Assembly (NCBI RefSeq): GCF_035784015.1 | Contig: NZ_JALKOW010000003.1 | Strand: one strand, 5' to 3' | Origin: Comamonas sp009360615 | GTDB taxonomy: Bacteria; Pseudomonadota; Gammaproteobacteria; Burkholderiales; Burkholderiaceae_C | Length of the DNA stretch: 64,000 nucleotides | Position numbers and translations under genes: made by a program | Part shown: positions 27,238 to 36,629 of the stretch, piece after piece | How positions within the stretch are numbered: position 1 is the first letter of the stretch | How the letters are laid out: each line of letters starts with the position of its first letter | The notes under the pieces: generated by a model | What the model saw: only the letters and a program-made list of their open reading frames with translations | The model's database searches: none | Told to the model about the DNA's origin: nothing

Positions 27238-29643
27238 ATGCCGCCATCAGAACATTCTGCCCACCAGGCCCCAGCGCCTGGCTCCCAAGCTCCCAAGAAA
27301 CGCATGCACTGGTTGCTGCGCTCCATTTTCTGGCTGATCGGACTGGCCGTCGCCGCTGCCCTGGCCGTGGTGCTGGCCGTGGCTGTGGCGCTGGCCATGG
27401 CCTACCCCAACCTTCCGGACGTCTCAGAGCTCGCAGACTACCGCCCCAAGCTTCCGCTGCGGGTGTATTCCAGCGAGGGGGCTCTGCTGGGCGAATTCGG
27501 CGAGGAGCGCCGCACCCTGACCCCCATCAACGAGATCCCCAAGGTCATGACGGATGCGGTGCTGGCCATCGAGGACACCCGCTTCTTCGAGCACGGTGGC
27601 GTGGACTACAAGGGCATGCTGCGTGCTGCGCTGGCCAACCTGGGCAAGGTCAAGAGCCAGGGGGCCTCCACCATCACCATGCAGGTGGCGCGCAATGTCT
27701 ACCTCTCCTCGGAGAAGACCTACACCCGCAAGATCTACGAAATCCTGCTGACCTTCAAGCTTGAGCACCTGCTCACCAAGGAGCAGATTCTCGAGATCTA
27801 CATGAACCAGATCTTCCTGGGCAATCGTGCCTATGGCTTTGCAGCCGCCTGCGAAGCCTATTTCGGCCATCCGCTCAAGGACATCACGGTGGCCGAAGCC
27901 GCCATGCTGGCCGGCCTTCCCAAGGCTCCCTCGGCCTACAACCCGATCAGCAACCCCAAGCGCGCCCGCATCCGCCAGCTCTACATCATCGAGCGCATGG
28001 AGGAAAACGGCTTCATCACGGCCGAGCAGGCCAGGCAGGCCCGCGAGGAGCCGCTCAAGCTTCGCACCGCTGCCAACTCGACCCGCGTACACGCGGAGTA
28101 CGTGGCCGAAATGGCTCGCCAGCTGATCTTTGCCCAGTACGGCAACGACGCCTACACCCGCGGCCTGAATGTCTACACCACCCTCAATGCCGGCGAACAG
28201 GAGGCCGCCTACAAGGCTTTGCGCGAAGGCATCATGAACTACGAGCGCCGCCAGAAATACCGTGGCCCCGAGAAGTTCATTTCCCTGCCCGGCAACGCGC
28301 AGGAGCTGGAAGACGCGATTGACGATGCCCTGGCCAACCACCCTGACAACGGCGACGTGGTGGCGGCCGTGGTGCTGGAGGCCTCGCCGCGCAAGATTGT
28401 CGCGGCCCGCGCGGACGGCACCCATTTCGAGATCACCGGCGACAATCTCAAGCCCGCCGAATCCGGCCTCAGCCCCAAGGCACCGCCCAATATCAAGATC
28501 CGCCCCGGTGCCGTGATCCGCGCCGTCAAGAACGCCAAGGGGGCGTGGGAAATCACCCAGCTGCCCGAAGTCGAGGGGGCTTTTGTCGCCATGTCCACGC
28601 AAACCGGTGCCATCCGCGCGCTGATCGGCGGCTTCGATTTCGAAAAGAACAAGTTCAACCACGTGACCCAGGCCTGGCGCCAACCCGGCTCCAGCTTCAA
28701 GCCCTTCATCTACTCGGCGGCGCTGGAGCATGGCTTCTCGCCTTCCACCATGATCAATGACGCACCGATCTTCTTCAGTGCGGCAACCACCGGTGGTCAA
28801 CCCTGGGAGCCCAAGAACTACGATGGCCGCTACGACGGCCCCATGACCATGCGCACGGGCCTGAACAAGTCCAAGAACATGATCTCCATCCGGTTGCTGC
28901 AGGCCATCGGCCCCAAGACCGGGCAGGAATGGGCGACGCGCTTCGGCTTTGAAGCCGCCAAACAGCCCGCCTACCTGACCATGGCCCTGGGGGCCGGCTC
29001 GGTCACGCCGCTGCAGATGGCAGGGGCCTATTCGGTGTTTGCCAACGGCGGCCACCGCATCAACCCCTGGCTGATCGCCCGGGTGACCGATCACAAGGGT
29101 CGCATCCTCTCCGAGTTCACCCCTCCTGCAGTGAACGAACTGCCCCAGGCCATCCCCGAGCGCAATGCCTTCCTCACCGGCACCCTGCTCAACGATGTGG
29201 CACGCGTGGGCACGGCTGCTCGTGCGCAGGCCACGCTCAAGCGCCCCGACCTCTATGGCAAGACCGGCACGACGAATGACTCGGTGGATGCGTGGTTTGC
29301 CGGCTACCAGCCCAGCCTCGCCGCCGTCTCCTGGATCGGCTACGACACCCCGCGCAATCTGGGCTCGCGGGAAACCGGTGGAGGTCTGAGCCTTCCCATC
29401 TGGATCAGCTTCATGCAGCACGCGCTCAAGGGCGTGCCTGTGGCCGAAGTGCAGGCCCCGCCTGGCGTGGTCAACATGGGCGGTGACTGGTATTACGAAG
29501 AAAACGCCCGCAACGGCGGCGTCTCCAGCCTCGGCATGGAAGGCGCCTCCGACCCGAATGCAGGCGGCAATGCCGGCCCGGGTGCCACCCAGCCACCGGC
29601 CGCAGAGGAGCGTAGCCGCATTCTGGATCTGTTCAGAAACTAG
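27238..29643 (+). CDS. Penicillin-binding protein 1A (bifunctional transglycosylase/transpeptidase)
   Basis: An 801-aa class A PBP that polymerises and crosslinks peptidoglycan. A single N-terminal TM anchor (about 25-60) is followed by the glycosyltransferase 51 domain with the catalytic Glu in IEDTRFFEHGGVD. Then comes an OB-like insert and the transpeptidase domain with the Ser in PGSSFKPFIY, an SKN motif (LNKSKNMIS) and the KTGTT box. The family is named mrcA or ponA. ATG 27238 has no clear Shine-Dalgarno; MHWLLRSIF at 27304 is an alternative start. Confidence 0.95.
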   Translation: MPPSEHSAHQAPAPGSQAPKKRMHWLLRSIFWLIGLAVAAALAVVLAVAVALAMAYPNLPDVSELADYRPKLPLRVYSSEGALLGEFGEERRTLTPINEIPKVMTDAVLAIEDTRFFEHGGVDYKGMLRAALANLGKVKSQGASTITMQVARNVYLSSEKTYTRKIYEILLTFKLEHLLTKEQILEIYMNQIFLGNRAYGFAAACEAYFGHPLKDITVAEAAMLAGLPKAPSAYNPISNPKRARIRQLYIIERMEENGFITAEQARQAREEPLKLRTAANSTRVHAEYVAEMARQLIFAQYGNDAYTRGLNVYTTLNAGEQEAAYKALREGIMNYERRQKYRGPEKFISLPGNAQELEDAIDDALANHPDNGDVVAAVVLEASPRKIVAARADGTHFEITGDNLKPAESGLSPKAPPNIKIRPGAVIRAVKNAKGAWEITQLPEVEGAFVAMSTQTGAIRALIGGFDFEKNKFNHVTQAWRQPGSSFKPFIYSAALEHGFSPSTMINDAPIFFSAATTGGQPWEPKNYDGRYDGPMTMRTGLNKSKNMISIRLLQAIGPKTGQEWATRFGFEAAKQPAYLTMALGAGSVTPLQMAGAYSVFANGGHRINPWLIARVTDHKGRILSEFTPPAVNELPQAIPERNAFLTGTLLNDVARVGTAARAQATLKRPDLYGKTGTTNDSVDAWFAGYQPSLAAVSWIGYDTPRNLGSRETGGGLSLPIWISFMQHALKGVPVAEVQAPPGVVNMGGDWYYEENARNGGVSSLGMEGASDPNAGGNAGPGATQPPAAEERSRILDLFRN

Positions 29644-29656
29644 GCCCCTCACAACA

Positions 29657-29692
29657 AAAAGCCTGCCTCGAAGAGAGGCAGGCTTTTTTTTA
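29657..29692 (+). terminator. Terminator after the PBP1A gene
   Basis: Stem AAGCCTGCCTC with GAGGCAGGCTT, followed by a T run. It is between convergent ponA and cyaY and has A-runs on the other side, so it may serve both. Confidence 0.88.
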
Positions 29693-29710
29693 TGCCAGCA
29701 CCCTGGATGC

Positions 29711-30052
29711 TCAGACCAGGGCCTTGAACTCCAGCGCCATGCCCGACTGCTCGCTCGCGTATTGCGTCAGGTTGGAAAAGAACTCGCCAGCACCCTTGGT
29801 GTCCAGCCAGACCTTCTTGTCTTCGTCGAAGCGATAGTGAAAACCGCCGGCCTTGGCCGCCAGCCAGATTTCATGCAGGGGCTTTTGCTGGTTGATGACA
29901 ATCTGGCTGCGATTGGCAAACACCAGCGTCACCATGCCGCCTACGCGCTGGGCATCAAGGTCCGCATCGGTTTCGTCATTGATGCGGTCACAGCATTGCT
30001 CCACGGCCAGCAGAAGTTGGTCGGCGCGGTCCAGATATTCAAGGTCAGTCAT
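29711..30052 (-). CDS. cyaY: Iron donor protein CyaY (frataxin)
   Basis: A 113-aa frataxin-like protein that binds iron and modulates Fe-S cluster assembly. Family features include an acidic first helix (DRINDETDADLDAQ), VTLVFANRSQIVINQQKPLHEIW and GGFHYRF. ATG 30052 gives the normal length. It is divergent from lptM with only 12 bp between starts, the same arrangement as cyaY-yifL in E. coli. Confidence 0.94.
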   Translation of the reverse strand: MTDLEYLDRADQLLLAVEQCCDRINDETDADLDAQRVGGMVTLVFANRSQIVINQQKPLHEIWLAAKAGGFHYRFDEDKKVWLDTKGAGEFFSNLTQYASEQSGMALEFKALV

Positions 30053-30064
30053 TACAATTTGCCC

Positions 30065-30316
30065 ATGTTGAAAGCCAACCAAATTCTAGTCAGGAGCATT
30101 GCCCTTGCAGCTTGTGCGGCGTCCCTCGCCGCACTTTCGGCCTGTGGACAAAAAGGCCCGCTCTATCTGCCTACCGATCCTGCCGCCCAGGGCCGCGCGA
30201 CACTGCCCGAGACGCTGGGCATTTCCAGCAAGCCCCCGGCCACGGCAACACCCGCAACCCAGGCCACCCCGACGACCGGAACCGACGGGACAGTCCAGAC
30301 CGATGCCAAGCCCTGA
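30065..30316 (+). CDS. lptM: LptM/YifL-type small lipoprotein
   Basis: An 83-aa lipoprotein with lipobox LSAC (Cys27), immediately followed by the family signature GQKGPLYLP. LptM assists LptD assembly in E. coli. The C-terminal half is Pro/Thr/Ala-rich and probably disordered. In many proteobacteria lysA follows directly; here a metallo-beta-lactamase-fold gene follows instead. The open frame extends far upstream, but the cyaY-lptM divergent start and the lipoprotein signal fix ATG 30065. Confidence 0.9.
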   Translation: MLKANQILVRSIALAACAASLAALSACGQKGPLYLPTDPAAQGRATLPETLGISSKPPATATPATQATPTTGTDGTVQTDAKP

Positions 30317-30390
30317 GGCTTGATGCACATCAACATGTCGCGGCAGCTTACTCTCTAGAGTGATGGCATCTTGTCCTTCGACAAACCGCC

Positions 30391-31206
30391 ATGTCCATTG
30401 AGCTTTATCGCGACAAAAACCACGTCTGCCTGATGTTCACCGACCTCATCGAAGAGGACGGCCAGGCCATTCAGGCCAATCAGTTCCTGATTGTGGACAA
30501 CGGCACGGGGGCCATCATCGATCCCGGTGGCAACCTGGCTTTCAACGAGCTGTTCATGGGCATGTCGCGGCATTTTGCGCCGCAGAAACTGGCTTATCTG
30601 ATTGCATCGCATGCCGACCCGGACATCATTGCCTCGCTGGACCGCTGGATGAGCAGCACGCGCGCGCAACTGGTCATCTCGCGCATCTGGGAGCGCTTTG
30701 CACCGCACTTCGCCAAGGTAGGCAAGACGGAAAACCGTGTCATCGGCGTACCGGACTCGGGCGCACGCCTGCCCTTGGGCAATACCGAACTGGTGCTGCT
30801 GCCCGCGCACTTCCTGCATGCCGAGGGCAACTTCCACTTCTACGACCCGATCAGCAAGATTCTGTTCACGGGCGACCTCGGCGTATCCCTGACCACCGGC
30901 GCAGAAGCCCAGAAGCCCGTCACCGACCTCGGCCCGCATATCGCACGCATGGAAGGCTTTCACCGTCGCTATATGGTCTCCAACAAGATTCTGCGGCTGT
31001 GGGTGCAGATGGCGCGCCAGCTCCATATCGACATGATCGTGCCCCAGCATGGCGCTCCCATCATGGGCAAGCAGGCGATCGGCGACCTGTTCAATTGGCT
31101 CGAAGGCCTGCAATGCGGCATCGACCTGTTCGAGCAGGATGCCTACCGGCTTCCTTCGGCGCAGATCGACCCTGTCTCGCGTCAGCTGCGTACCGCAGCC
31201 GGCTGA
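30391..31206 (+). CDS. MBL-fold di-iron oxygen-binding-type protein
   Basis: A 271-aa metallo-beta-lactamase-fold protein like the di-iron core of flavodiiron proteins, but without a flavodoxin domain. Putative ligands are HADPD (His74, Asp76, Asp78), His140/His143 in PAHFLHAEGNF, Asp162 in FTGDLG and His in VPQHGAPI. Such stand-alone ODP proteins act as oxygen or redox sensors or as reductases needing external electron donors. Its 3' end overlaps the convergent msrQ by 25 bp. The biochemical role here is unknown. Confidence 0.83.
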   Translation: MSIELYRDKNHVCLMFTDLIEEDGQAIQANQFLIVDNGTGAIIDPGGNLAFNELFMGMSRHFAPQKLAYLIASHADPDIIASLDRWMSSTRAQLVISRIWERFAPHFAKVGKTENRVIGVPDSGARLPLGNTELVLLPAHFLHAEGNFHFYDPISKILFTGDLGVSLTTGAEAQKPVTDLGPHIARMEGFHRRYMVSNKILRLWVQMARQLHIDMIVPQHGAPIMGKQAIGDLFNWLEGLQCGIDLFEQDAYRLPSAQIDPVSRQLRTAAG

Positions 31207-31802
31207 CGGCTCCTGAGAGCGCGCACCACTCGCCAGCCCAGCAAGGCTCCGAGAATGGCGGCATAGACCACCACCTCTGCAAAATTGTTCTTGCCGGCGC
31301 GCATCCAGAAGAAGTGCAGCAAGGCCAGCGGCACCGCCACATAGACCGCGCGGTGCAGCCACTGCCAGCGCTTGCCGCCCAGGGCCCTGAGCATGAACTT
31401 TGGCGAGGTGACCGCCAGCACCAGCAGCAGCAGCCAGGTGCCGAAGCCCACCAGGATGAAGGGGCGCTTGGGAATATCGGCCAAGATATCGCCCCAGTCC
31501 AACCCCATGTCGAACCATGCATAGCAAAGCAGGTGCAGGCAGGCGTAGAAGAACACGTACAGACCCAGCATGCGCCGATAACGCACCAGCAGGTTCCATC
31601 CGCTGAGCTGGCGCAGCGGCGTCACCGCCAGCACGATGCAGAGAAATCGCAGAGTCCAATCACCCGTGCTGCGCAGCAGCGCTTCAGCGGGATTGGCCCC
31701 CAGAACGTCGGTGAACGCTGCATAGAACAGCCAGGCGGCCGGCAGCAGGCACAGCATGAAGACCAGCGGCTTGGCCCAGGGCTTGAGCAACCAGGCCTGC
31801 AT
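31182..31802 (-). CDS. msrQ: Protein-methionine-sulfoxide reductase heme-binding subunit
   Basis: A 206-aa inner-membrane protein with about six hydrophobic helices. It carries the ferric-reductase-like heme ligands, for example HLLCYAWFD and the WLHRAVYVAVPLALLHFFW region. It passes quinol electrons to MsrP. The start overlaps the msrP stop by one base (TGATG), so the two are coupled. Its stop overlaps the convergent MBL gene. Confidence 0.94.
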   Translation of the reverse strand: MQAWLLKPWAKPLVFMLCLLPAAWLFYAAFTDVLGANPAEALLRSTGDWTLRFLCIVLAVTPLRQLSGWNLLVRYRRMLGLYVFFYACLHLLCYAWFDMGLDWGDILADIPKRPFILVGFGTWLLLLVLAVTSPKFMLRALGGKRWQWLHRAVYVAVPLALLHFFWMRAGKNNFAEVVVYAAILGALLGWRVVRALRSRQPAAVRS

Positions 31803-32794
31803 CAGAAGAACTTCTTCAGGTCCATGCCCGCATACAGCGACGCCACCTGATCGCCATAGCCGTTGAACATCAGGGTCTTGCGACGCTTGGCGAACAGCCC
31901 CCCCTCGCCGATGCGCCGCTCGGTGGCCTGGCTCCAGCGCGGATGATCGACCTCGGGATTCACATTCGAATAAAAGCCGTACTCGTTGCGTGCCGCCTTG
32001 TTCCAGGCGGTGCCGGGCTCCTTGTCGGTCAGGCGGATTGCCACCAGCGACTTGGCGCTCTTGAATCCATATTTCCAGGGCACAACCAGGCGCAGCGGCG
32101 CACCATTCTGGTTGGGCAGGACCTCGCCGTACATGCCGAAGGCCAGCAGCGTCAGCGGGTGCATGGCCTCATCCAGCCGCAAGCCTTCGGTATAAGGCCA
32201 ATCCAGCACGCCGCTTCTGAGTCCGGGCATCTGGGCCTTGTCGGCCAGGGTGACGAATTCCACATACTTGGCACCGGAGAGCGGCTGCACCTTTTTGAGC
32301 AGCTCGGACAACGAATAGCCCACCCAGGGGATGACCATGGACCAGCCTTCCACACAGCGCAGTCGGTAGATGCGCTCTTCCATGGGCGCGAGCTTGAGCA
32401 GGCTGTCGATGTCCAGCGTCTGCGGCTTCTGCACCAGACCTTCCACGCGCACCGTCCAGGGGCGGGTCTTGAGCGCGCCGGCGTAACGCGCGGGATCGTC
32501 CTTGTCGAGTCCGAACTCGTAGAAATTGTTGTAGCCCGTGGCGTCCCTGTAGGCCGTGGCGGCCTCCACCGTCATGGCACCGGCAAGCTTGCTGGGCTGG
32601 CCCTTGAGAGGCGGCAGACTGCCGCGCTCCATCGCCGCCCAGGCATCGCGGCCGGCCCAGCTGGCCAAGGTGGCACCCGCAGCACCCATGGCCAGGGTCT
32701 GCAGAAAATCCCGACGCTGCAGGTATTGGGCCTGCGGCGTGATTTCGCTGCTCAGCGGGTGGTCAAAGCCCCGGTTGTGATGACGTATCAGCAT
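31802..32794 (-). CDS. msrP: Protein-methionine-sulfoxide reductase catalytic subunit
   Basis: A 330-aa periplasmic molybdoenzyme that repairs oxidised methionines. The twin-arginine signal is QRRDFLQTLAMGAAG (Arg27-28), cleaved near AWA. The molybdenum-ligating Cys147 is in RLRCVEGWSMVIPW. It forms the MsrPQ pair with the next gene. Upstream lies a palindromic dispersed repeat (32878-32969). Confidence 0.95.
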   Translation of the reverse strand: MLIRHHNRGFDHPLSSEITPQAQYLQRRDFLQTLAMGAAGATLASWAGRDAWAAMERGSLPPLKGQPSKLAGAMTVEAATAYRDATGYNNFYEFGLDKDDPARYAGALKTRPWTVRVEGLVQKPQTLDIDSLLKLAPMEERIYRLRCVEGWSMVIPWVGYSLSELLKKVQPLSGAKYVEFVTLADKAQMPGLRSGVLDWPYTEGLRLDEAMHPLTLLAFGMYGEVLPNQNGAPLRLVVPWKYGFKSAKSLVAIRLTDKEPGTAWNKAARNEYGFYSNVNPEVDHPRWSQATERRIGEGGLFAKRRKTLMFNGYGDQVASLYAGMDLKKFF

Positions 32795-32877
32795 GCGTGT
32801 GCTCCACAGTACTCATACAAGAGTATCTGGCTGATCAGAGCTCGGCCAGTCAGCAAAGTTCCTCGATTGAGGCACAT

Positions 32878-32969
32878 AAAAAAAGGAGCTTCTTGCACAA
32901 GCCTGATATTGATTTCAGCGATCAAACAAACTGAAATTACTATGGCAAAAGCGCATACAGCTCCTTATT
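32878..32969. repeat. Dispersed palindromic intergenic repeat, copy 1
   Basis: Outer arms AGGAGCT (32884-32890) and AGCTCCT (32959-32965), inner arms ATTTCAG (32912-32918) and CTGAAAT (32931-32937), flanked by A-runs and T-rich ends. The same nested layout is found at 60748-60840. It lies between msrP and ccsB and may also act as a terminator for the ccsB transcript. Confidence 0.65.
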
Positions 32970-32991
32970 CAAGAGCATCCCAGGATGAGGC

Positions 32992-34326
32992 TCAAAGTTC
33001 GCCGTAGCTGTGCAGGCCCGACAGAAACATGTTCACGCCCAGGAAGGCAAAGGTGGTGACGGCCAGGCCCGCCAGGGCCCACCAGGCGGACACCGTGCCG
33101 CGCAGACCTTTCATCAGGCGCATATGCAGCCAGGCCGCATAGTTGAGCCAGACGATCAGCGCCCAGGTTTCCTTGGGGTCCCAGCTCCAGTAGCCGCCCC
33201 AGGCCTCGGCCGCCCACAGGGCACCGAGCACGGTGGCGATGGTGAAGAAGGCAAAGCCTACGGCGATGGCCTTGTACATCACGTCGTCCAGGATCTCGAA
33301 CGAGGGCAGACGGGCCGCAATGCGCTTGCGCGAGAGCAGGATGCCGGCCACGATCAGGGCCGAAATGCCGAAGTACACCATCCAGTAGCTGCCGCCGTTC
33401 TCTGTCGCCCCCTTGCGAAAGACGATGGGCTCGAAGCACAGGACCACGCCCAGCAGCCACAGCGGCGCAAGCTTGTACCACTTGGTCTCGGTGGCCTGCT
33501 GCTTGATCAGATAGGCGAATGCCACCATGGCCGACAGCGCGAATGTGCCGTACCCGATGAAGTTGGCGGGCACATGCAGCTTCATCCACCAGCTCTTGAG
33601 GGCGGGTACCAGGGGCTGAATCTCGTGGGCCTGGCGCACCAGTGTGTACCAGAGCAGAAAGCCCACGGCCGCGCTGACCACCAGCATCACAAAGCCGCCC
33701 AGGGCACGCGTGTCGTAATGCTGCTCGTAATACAGATAGAAGATGGCCGTCATCCAGCAGAACATGACGAACACCTCGTAGAGATTGCTGACGGGGATAT
33801 GACCGATGTCCGGGCCCAGCAGATAGCTCTCGTACCAGCGCACCATGGTGCCGATCAGCGCCATCGCGACGGCCAGCCAGGCCAGGCGCGAACCCAGCAG
33901 CGACATGACCGGGCGCTCGCCCTTGGCGAACACGCCTATCCAGTAGAAAGCCGTGCTGATGAAGAACACCATGCTCATCCACAGGATGGCGGACTGGCTG
34001 GAGAGGAAATACTTCAGGCCAAAGACGGTCTCCGACCGCGCCAGCTCGCCGCCCTCCGCTCCCTGGTACAGGCCGATGGCCATCAGCGAGAAGCCGGCCA
34101 CGGTCAGCATCAGCACCGCCAGCGGGCGCCAGAACCATCCCAGCCAGATCATGGCCGGGATGGTCGCCAGCAAAATGCCCTTCTCGTACACATCCATGTA
34201 GGCGGCATAGCGCTGAAGCGCATAGCCCAGGCCCACGGCCACCACGACCGCAAACAACCAGTCAAACCAGTTGCGGCGGGCGAAATAGCCTTCGTTCAGA
34301 GTCAATGTCGTGGTTGCGGTGTTCAT
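32992..34326 (-). CDS. ccsB: System II cytochrome c biogenesis protein (CcsA/CcsB type)
   Basis: A 444-aa polytopic heme-handling protein with the WWD motif WGGYWSWDPKETWALIVW starting at residue 376 and conserved His residues around it. With ResB it exports heme and ligates it to apocytochromes. Its ATG overlaps the resB stop by 4 bp. Naming differs between databases (CcsA, CcsB, ResC). Confidence 0.93.
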   Translation of the reverse strand: MNTATTTLTLNEGYFARRNWFDWLFAVVVAVGLGYALQRYAAYMDVYEKGILLATIPAMIWLGWFWRPLAVLMLTVAGFSLMAIGLYQGAEGGELARSETVFGLKYFLSSQSAILWMSMVFFISTAFYWIGVFAKGERPVMSLLGSRLAWLAVAMALIGTMVRWYESYLLGPDIGHIPVSNLYEVFVMFCWMTAIFYLYYEQHYDTRALGGFVMLVVSAAVGFLLWYTLVRQAHEIQPLVPALKSWWMKLHVPANFIGYGTFALSAMVAFAYLIKQQATETKWYKLAPLWLLGVVLCFEPIVFRKGATENGGSYWMVYFGISALIVAGILLSRKRIAARLPSFEILDDVMYKAIAVGFAFFTIATVLGALWAAEAWGGYWSWDPKETWALIVWLNYAAWLHMRLMKGLRGTVSAWWALAGLAVTTFAFLGVNMFLSGLHSYGEL

Positions 34327-36500
34327 ACAGAACCTCCGGGAGTCTTCTTTTGCAGGGGCCTGGCCCCGATCAGCTTGTCGGCCAGCATGGCGAACTCGCG
34401 GTCGCCATCCATGGTCTTGCGGTTGGTGGACAAGGCCATGTTCGCATGGCTGCCCCCGTTCGCAGGGGTCAGCCAGATCCAGATGCGGCGGTCACGCACA
34501 TACAGCATGGCAAAAACGCCGATGATCAGGAAGAGGCAACCCAGGTAAACAATGTTTTTACCGGGAGCGCGCGCCACCTGGAACACGCTGGCCTGGACCT
34601 GCTTGAAGTCCTGCAGCATGAAGACCACGGGCGCCGGGTAGAACTGCGCATCGCTGAGCGAGAACACCGATTGCGTCATGAAAGCCTGGGTCTTCTCGTC
34701 GTTCTCGAAAGGCTTGAGTCCCGCCTGCTGGCGTACCTGCTGGGCCAGCTCGAACAGCACGCCGTTGAGAATCCGCACCAGCACCTCGCCGGCGCGCTCG
34801 CGCTCGGCCTCGGGCACATTGCTGTCCATGAAGCCCGAGATCGCCTGCAGGCCTCCGAGCGGGCGTCCGTCGGGAGCCTTGAGCTTGCTGTCCTGCCCGG
34901 CGAACAGCTCCAGCGCCTTGAGCGCGGACTGCGTCAACGGCTCGGCCAGCTCGGGCCTGGAGACATCGACCGCCCGCTGCACATAGGCGCGCGCCGCCTT
35001 TTCGGCCTGGGCCCTATTCTGCATGGCCTGGCGCAGCTGCATGAAGGTGTTCATCGTGCCCTCAGGGTCGGCAGGCACGCGCAGATAGCGCATCTGGTCA
35101 GCCTGATTTTCACGCACGCCAAGCAGGAAGACCGGCTGGCCGTCGCCCGTGTCCACGGGCAGCATGTAGTTCTGGAACTCGCGCGCCTGACCCGAGGCAT
35201 CGCGCAGCTTGTAGCCCACGCTGGGGCCGATATTGCGCAAATCCTTTTTGTCCGTGGTCTTGTGGGCGGCACCCAGGCGCTCGTCGATGGCCTGCCTCAG
35301 ATCGACCTTGCGCACATCGGTGCCGGCGCTCTTGTCCTGGCCGCCGAAGTTCTCCACATTGATGGTGCGCAGCGCCGTGTACTCCAGCGTCACCTTGTCC
35401 TGCTGGCCATCGGCCAGCTTGCGCACGAACTCCGTGGAGTTGCCGATCACGCCCTCCACGTCGAAGGGCTGGGAGACACCATCCATGGGCACGGCATGCA
35501 GCTTGACGCTGGAGCCGCCGTCATCGAAGCTGCTCTGGTAGATCTCGATGCCCTTGTAGCTGGCCGGATGGTTCACTTCCACGCGCTTTTCCAGCTTCTC
35601 GCCCGTGGCGCGGTCGTGGATGACGATCTCGCTGGCGAACAGCTTGGGCATGCCGGTGGAGTAGTACTCCACGATAAATTTTTTCAACTCCACCGAAAAT
35701 GGCAGATCCTGCAGCAAGATGCCGTCCGATTGATTCAGGATGGCCGTGCCGGACTGTGTGCCTTCGGAGACCATGAGGTTGCCGCGGAAGGTCGGGTTCT
35801 TGGTCGACAGGCGGTGCTCGGGCGCCACGTCCGAGATCATGCCGCCGCCGGTATAAGGTGTTTTGCCTCCCAGCATCATCTGGGCCCGCACGATGAGATC
35901 GCCGTCGAACAGCCCGCCGATACAGATCAGCACGATGGCGCAATGTGCGGCGATATAGCCCAGCTTGTTGGCCGCACCGGCCTTGGCTGCCAGCATCCAG
36001 CCGGTGCCGGGCCCGGCTGCCGTGTCGCGCTGCTGCATCTTGACCTTCCAGCCACCGGACACCAGTTGCTGGCCGATGCGCCGTGCCGCCTCTTCGGTGC
36101 TGCCCGCCACCTCGGCCTCGGCGCGATGGTGGAATGCCTTGAGGCTTTGTTCGCGGATGTTTTCCTTGTAATTGCGGATATCTGCCAGATACTTGGGGGC
36201 ATGCCGGCTCACGCACAGCGAGGTGCTGATGACCAGGAACGCCAGAATCAGCAAAAACCACCAGGCGCTGTAGACCGCATTGAGCTTGAGCGCCAGAAAC
36301 AGCTGTGCCCAGAAGGGGCCGAACTGGTTGACGTAGTTGACCAGGGGTTCATGCTGCTTGAGCACCGTGCCGATGACCGATGCGATGCAGATCACCGTGA
36401 GCAGTGAAATCGCAAAGCGCATGGAGGCCAGCAACTCCAGAGTCGCGCGCACTGCCTGTGAGCGAGAGGAGTCACGATCGCGAAGTGGAAAGTCAGACAT
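34323..36500 (-). CDS. resB: ResB/Ccs1 cytochrome c biogenesis protein
   Basis: A 725-aa inner-membrane partner of CcsB. It has N-terminal TM helices (about 25-130), a large periplasmic domain and a final TM helix (NIVYLGCLFLIIGVFAMLYV) near residue 670. The ELLASMRFAISLLTVICIASVIGTVL opening is typical of ResB. It is upstream of and overlaps ccsB. It lies downstream of a cytochrome c4 gene but is separated from it by a terminator. Confidence 0.94.
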   Translation of the reverse strand: MSDFPLRDRDSSRSQAVRATLELLASMRFAISLLTVICIASVIGTVLKQHEPLVNYVNQFGPFWAQLFLALKLNAVYSAWWFLLILAFLVISTSLCVSRHAPKYLADIRNYKENIREQSLKAFHHRAEAEVAGSTEEAARRIGQQLVSGGWKVKMQQRDTAAGPGTGWMLAAKAGAANKLGYIAAHCAIVLICIGGLFDGDLIVRAQMMLGGKTPYTGGGMISDVAPEHRLSTKNPTFRGNLMVSEGTQSGTAILNQSDGILLQDLPFSVELKKFIVEYYSTGMPKLFASEIVIHDRATGEKLEKRVEVNHPASYKGIEIYQSSFDDGGSSVKLHAVPMDGVSQPFDVEGVIGNSTEFVRKLADGQQDKVTLEYTALRTINVENFGGQDKSAGTDVRKVDLRQAIDERLGAAHKTTDKKDLRNIGPSVGYKLRDASGQAREFQNYMLPVDTGDGQPVFLLGVRENQADQMRYLRVPADPEGTMNTFMQLRQAMQNRAQAEKAARAYVQRAVDVSRPELAEPLTQSALKALELFAGQDSKLKAPDGRPLGGLQAISGFMDSNVPEAERERAGEVLVRILNGVLFELAQQVRQQAGLKPFENDEKTQAFMTQSVFSLSDAQFYPAPVVFMLQDFKQVQASVFQVARAPGKNIVYLGCLFLIIGVFAMLYVRDRRIWIWLTPANGGSHANMALSTNRKTMDGDREFAMLADKLIGARPLQKKTPGGSV

Positions 36501-36523
36501 GAGGATGAGATAGAACCGAACGC

Positions 36524-36565
36524 AAAAAGGCGGGCCATCTGCTGAACTAGCCGATGGGCCCGCCT
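36524..36565 (-). terminator. Terminator between cytochrome c4 gene and resB
   Basis: Stem AGGCGGGCCATC (36528-36539) pairs with GATGGGCCCGCCT (36553-36565) with one bulge. On the minus strand it ends in CCTTTTTGCG. It would limit read-through from the cytochrome gene into resB. Confidence 0.8.
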
Positions 36566-36629
36566 GACTTGGGGGTGACAGATGCCTGAAAGTTCCCGCA
36601 GTCCCCTCCGCATCTGGTGAAAAGGATTT

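Noticed and set aside
27424..29652. A 742-codon open frame on the minus strand
   Set aside because: It is the antisense of the PBP1A gene, with low-complexity composition and no recognisable motif.
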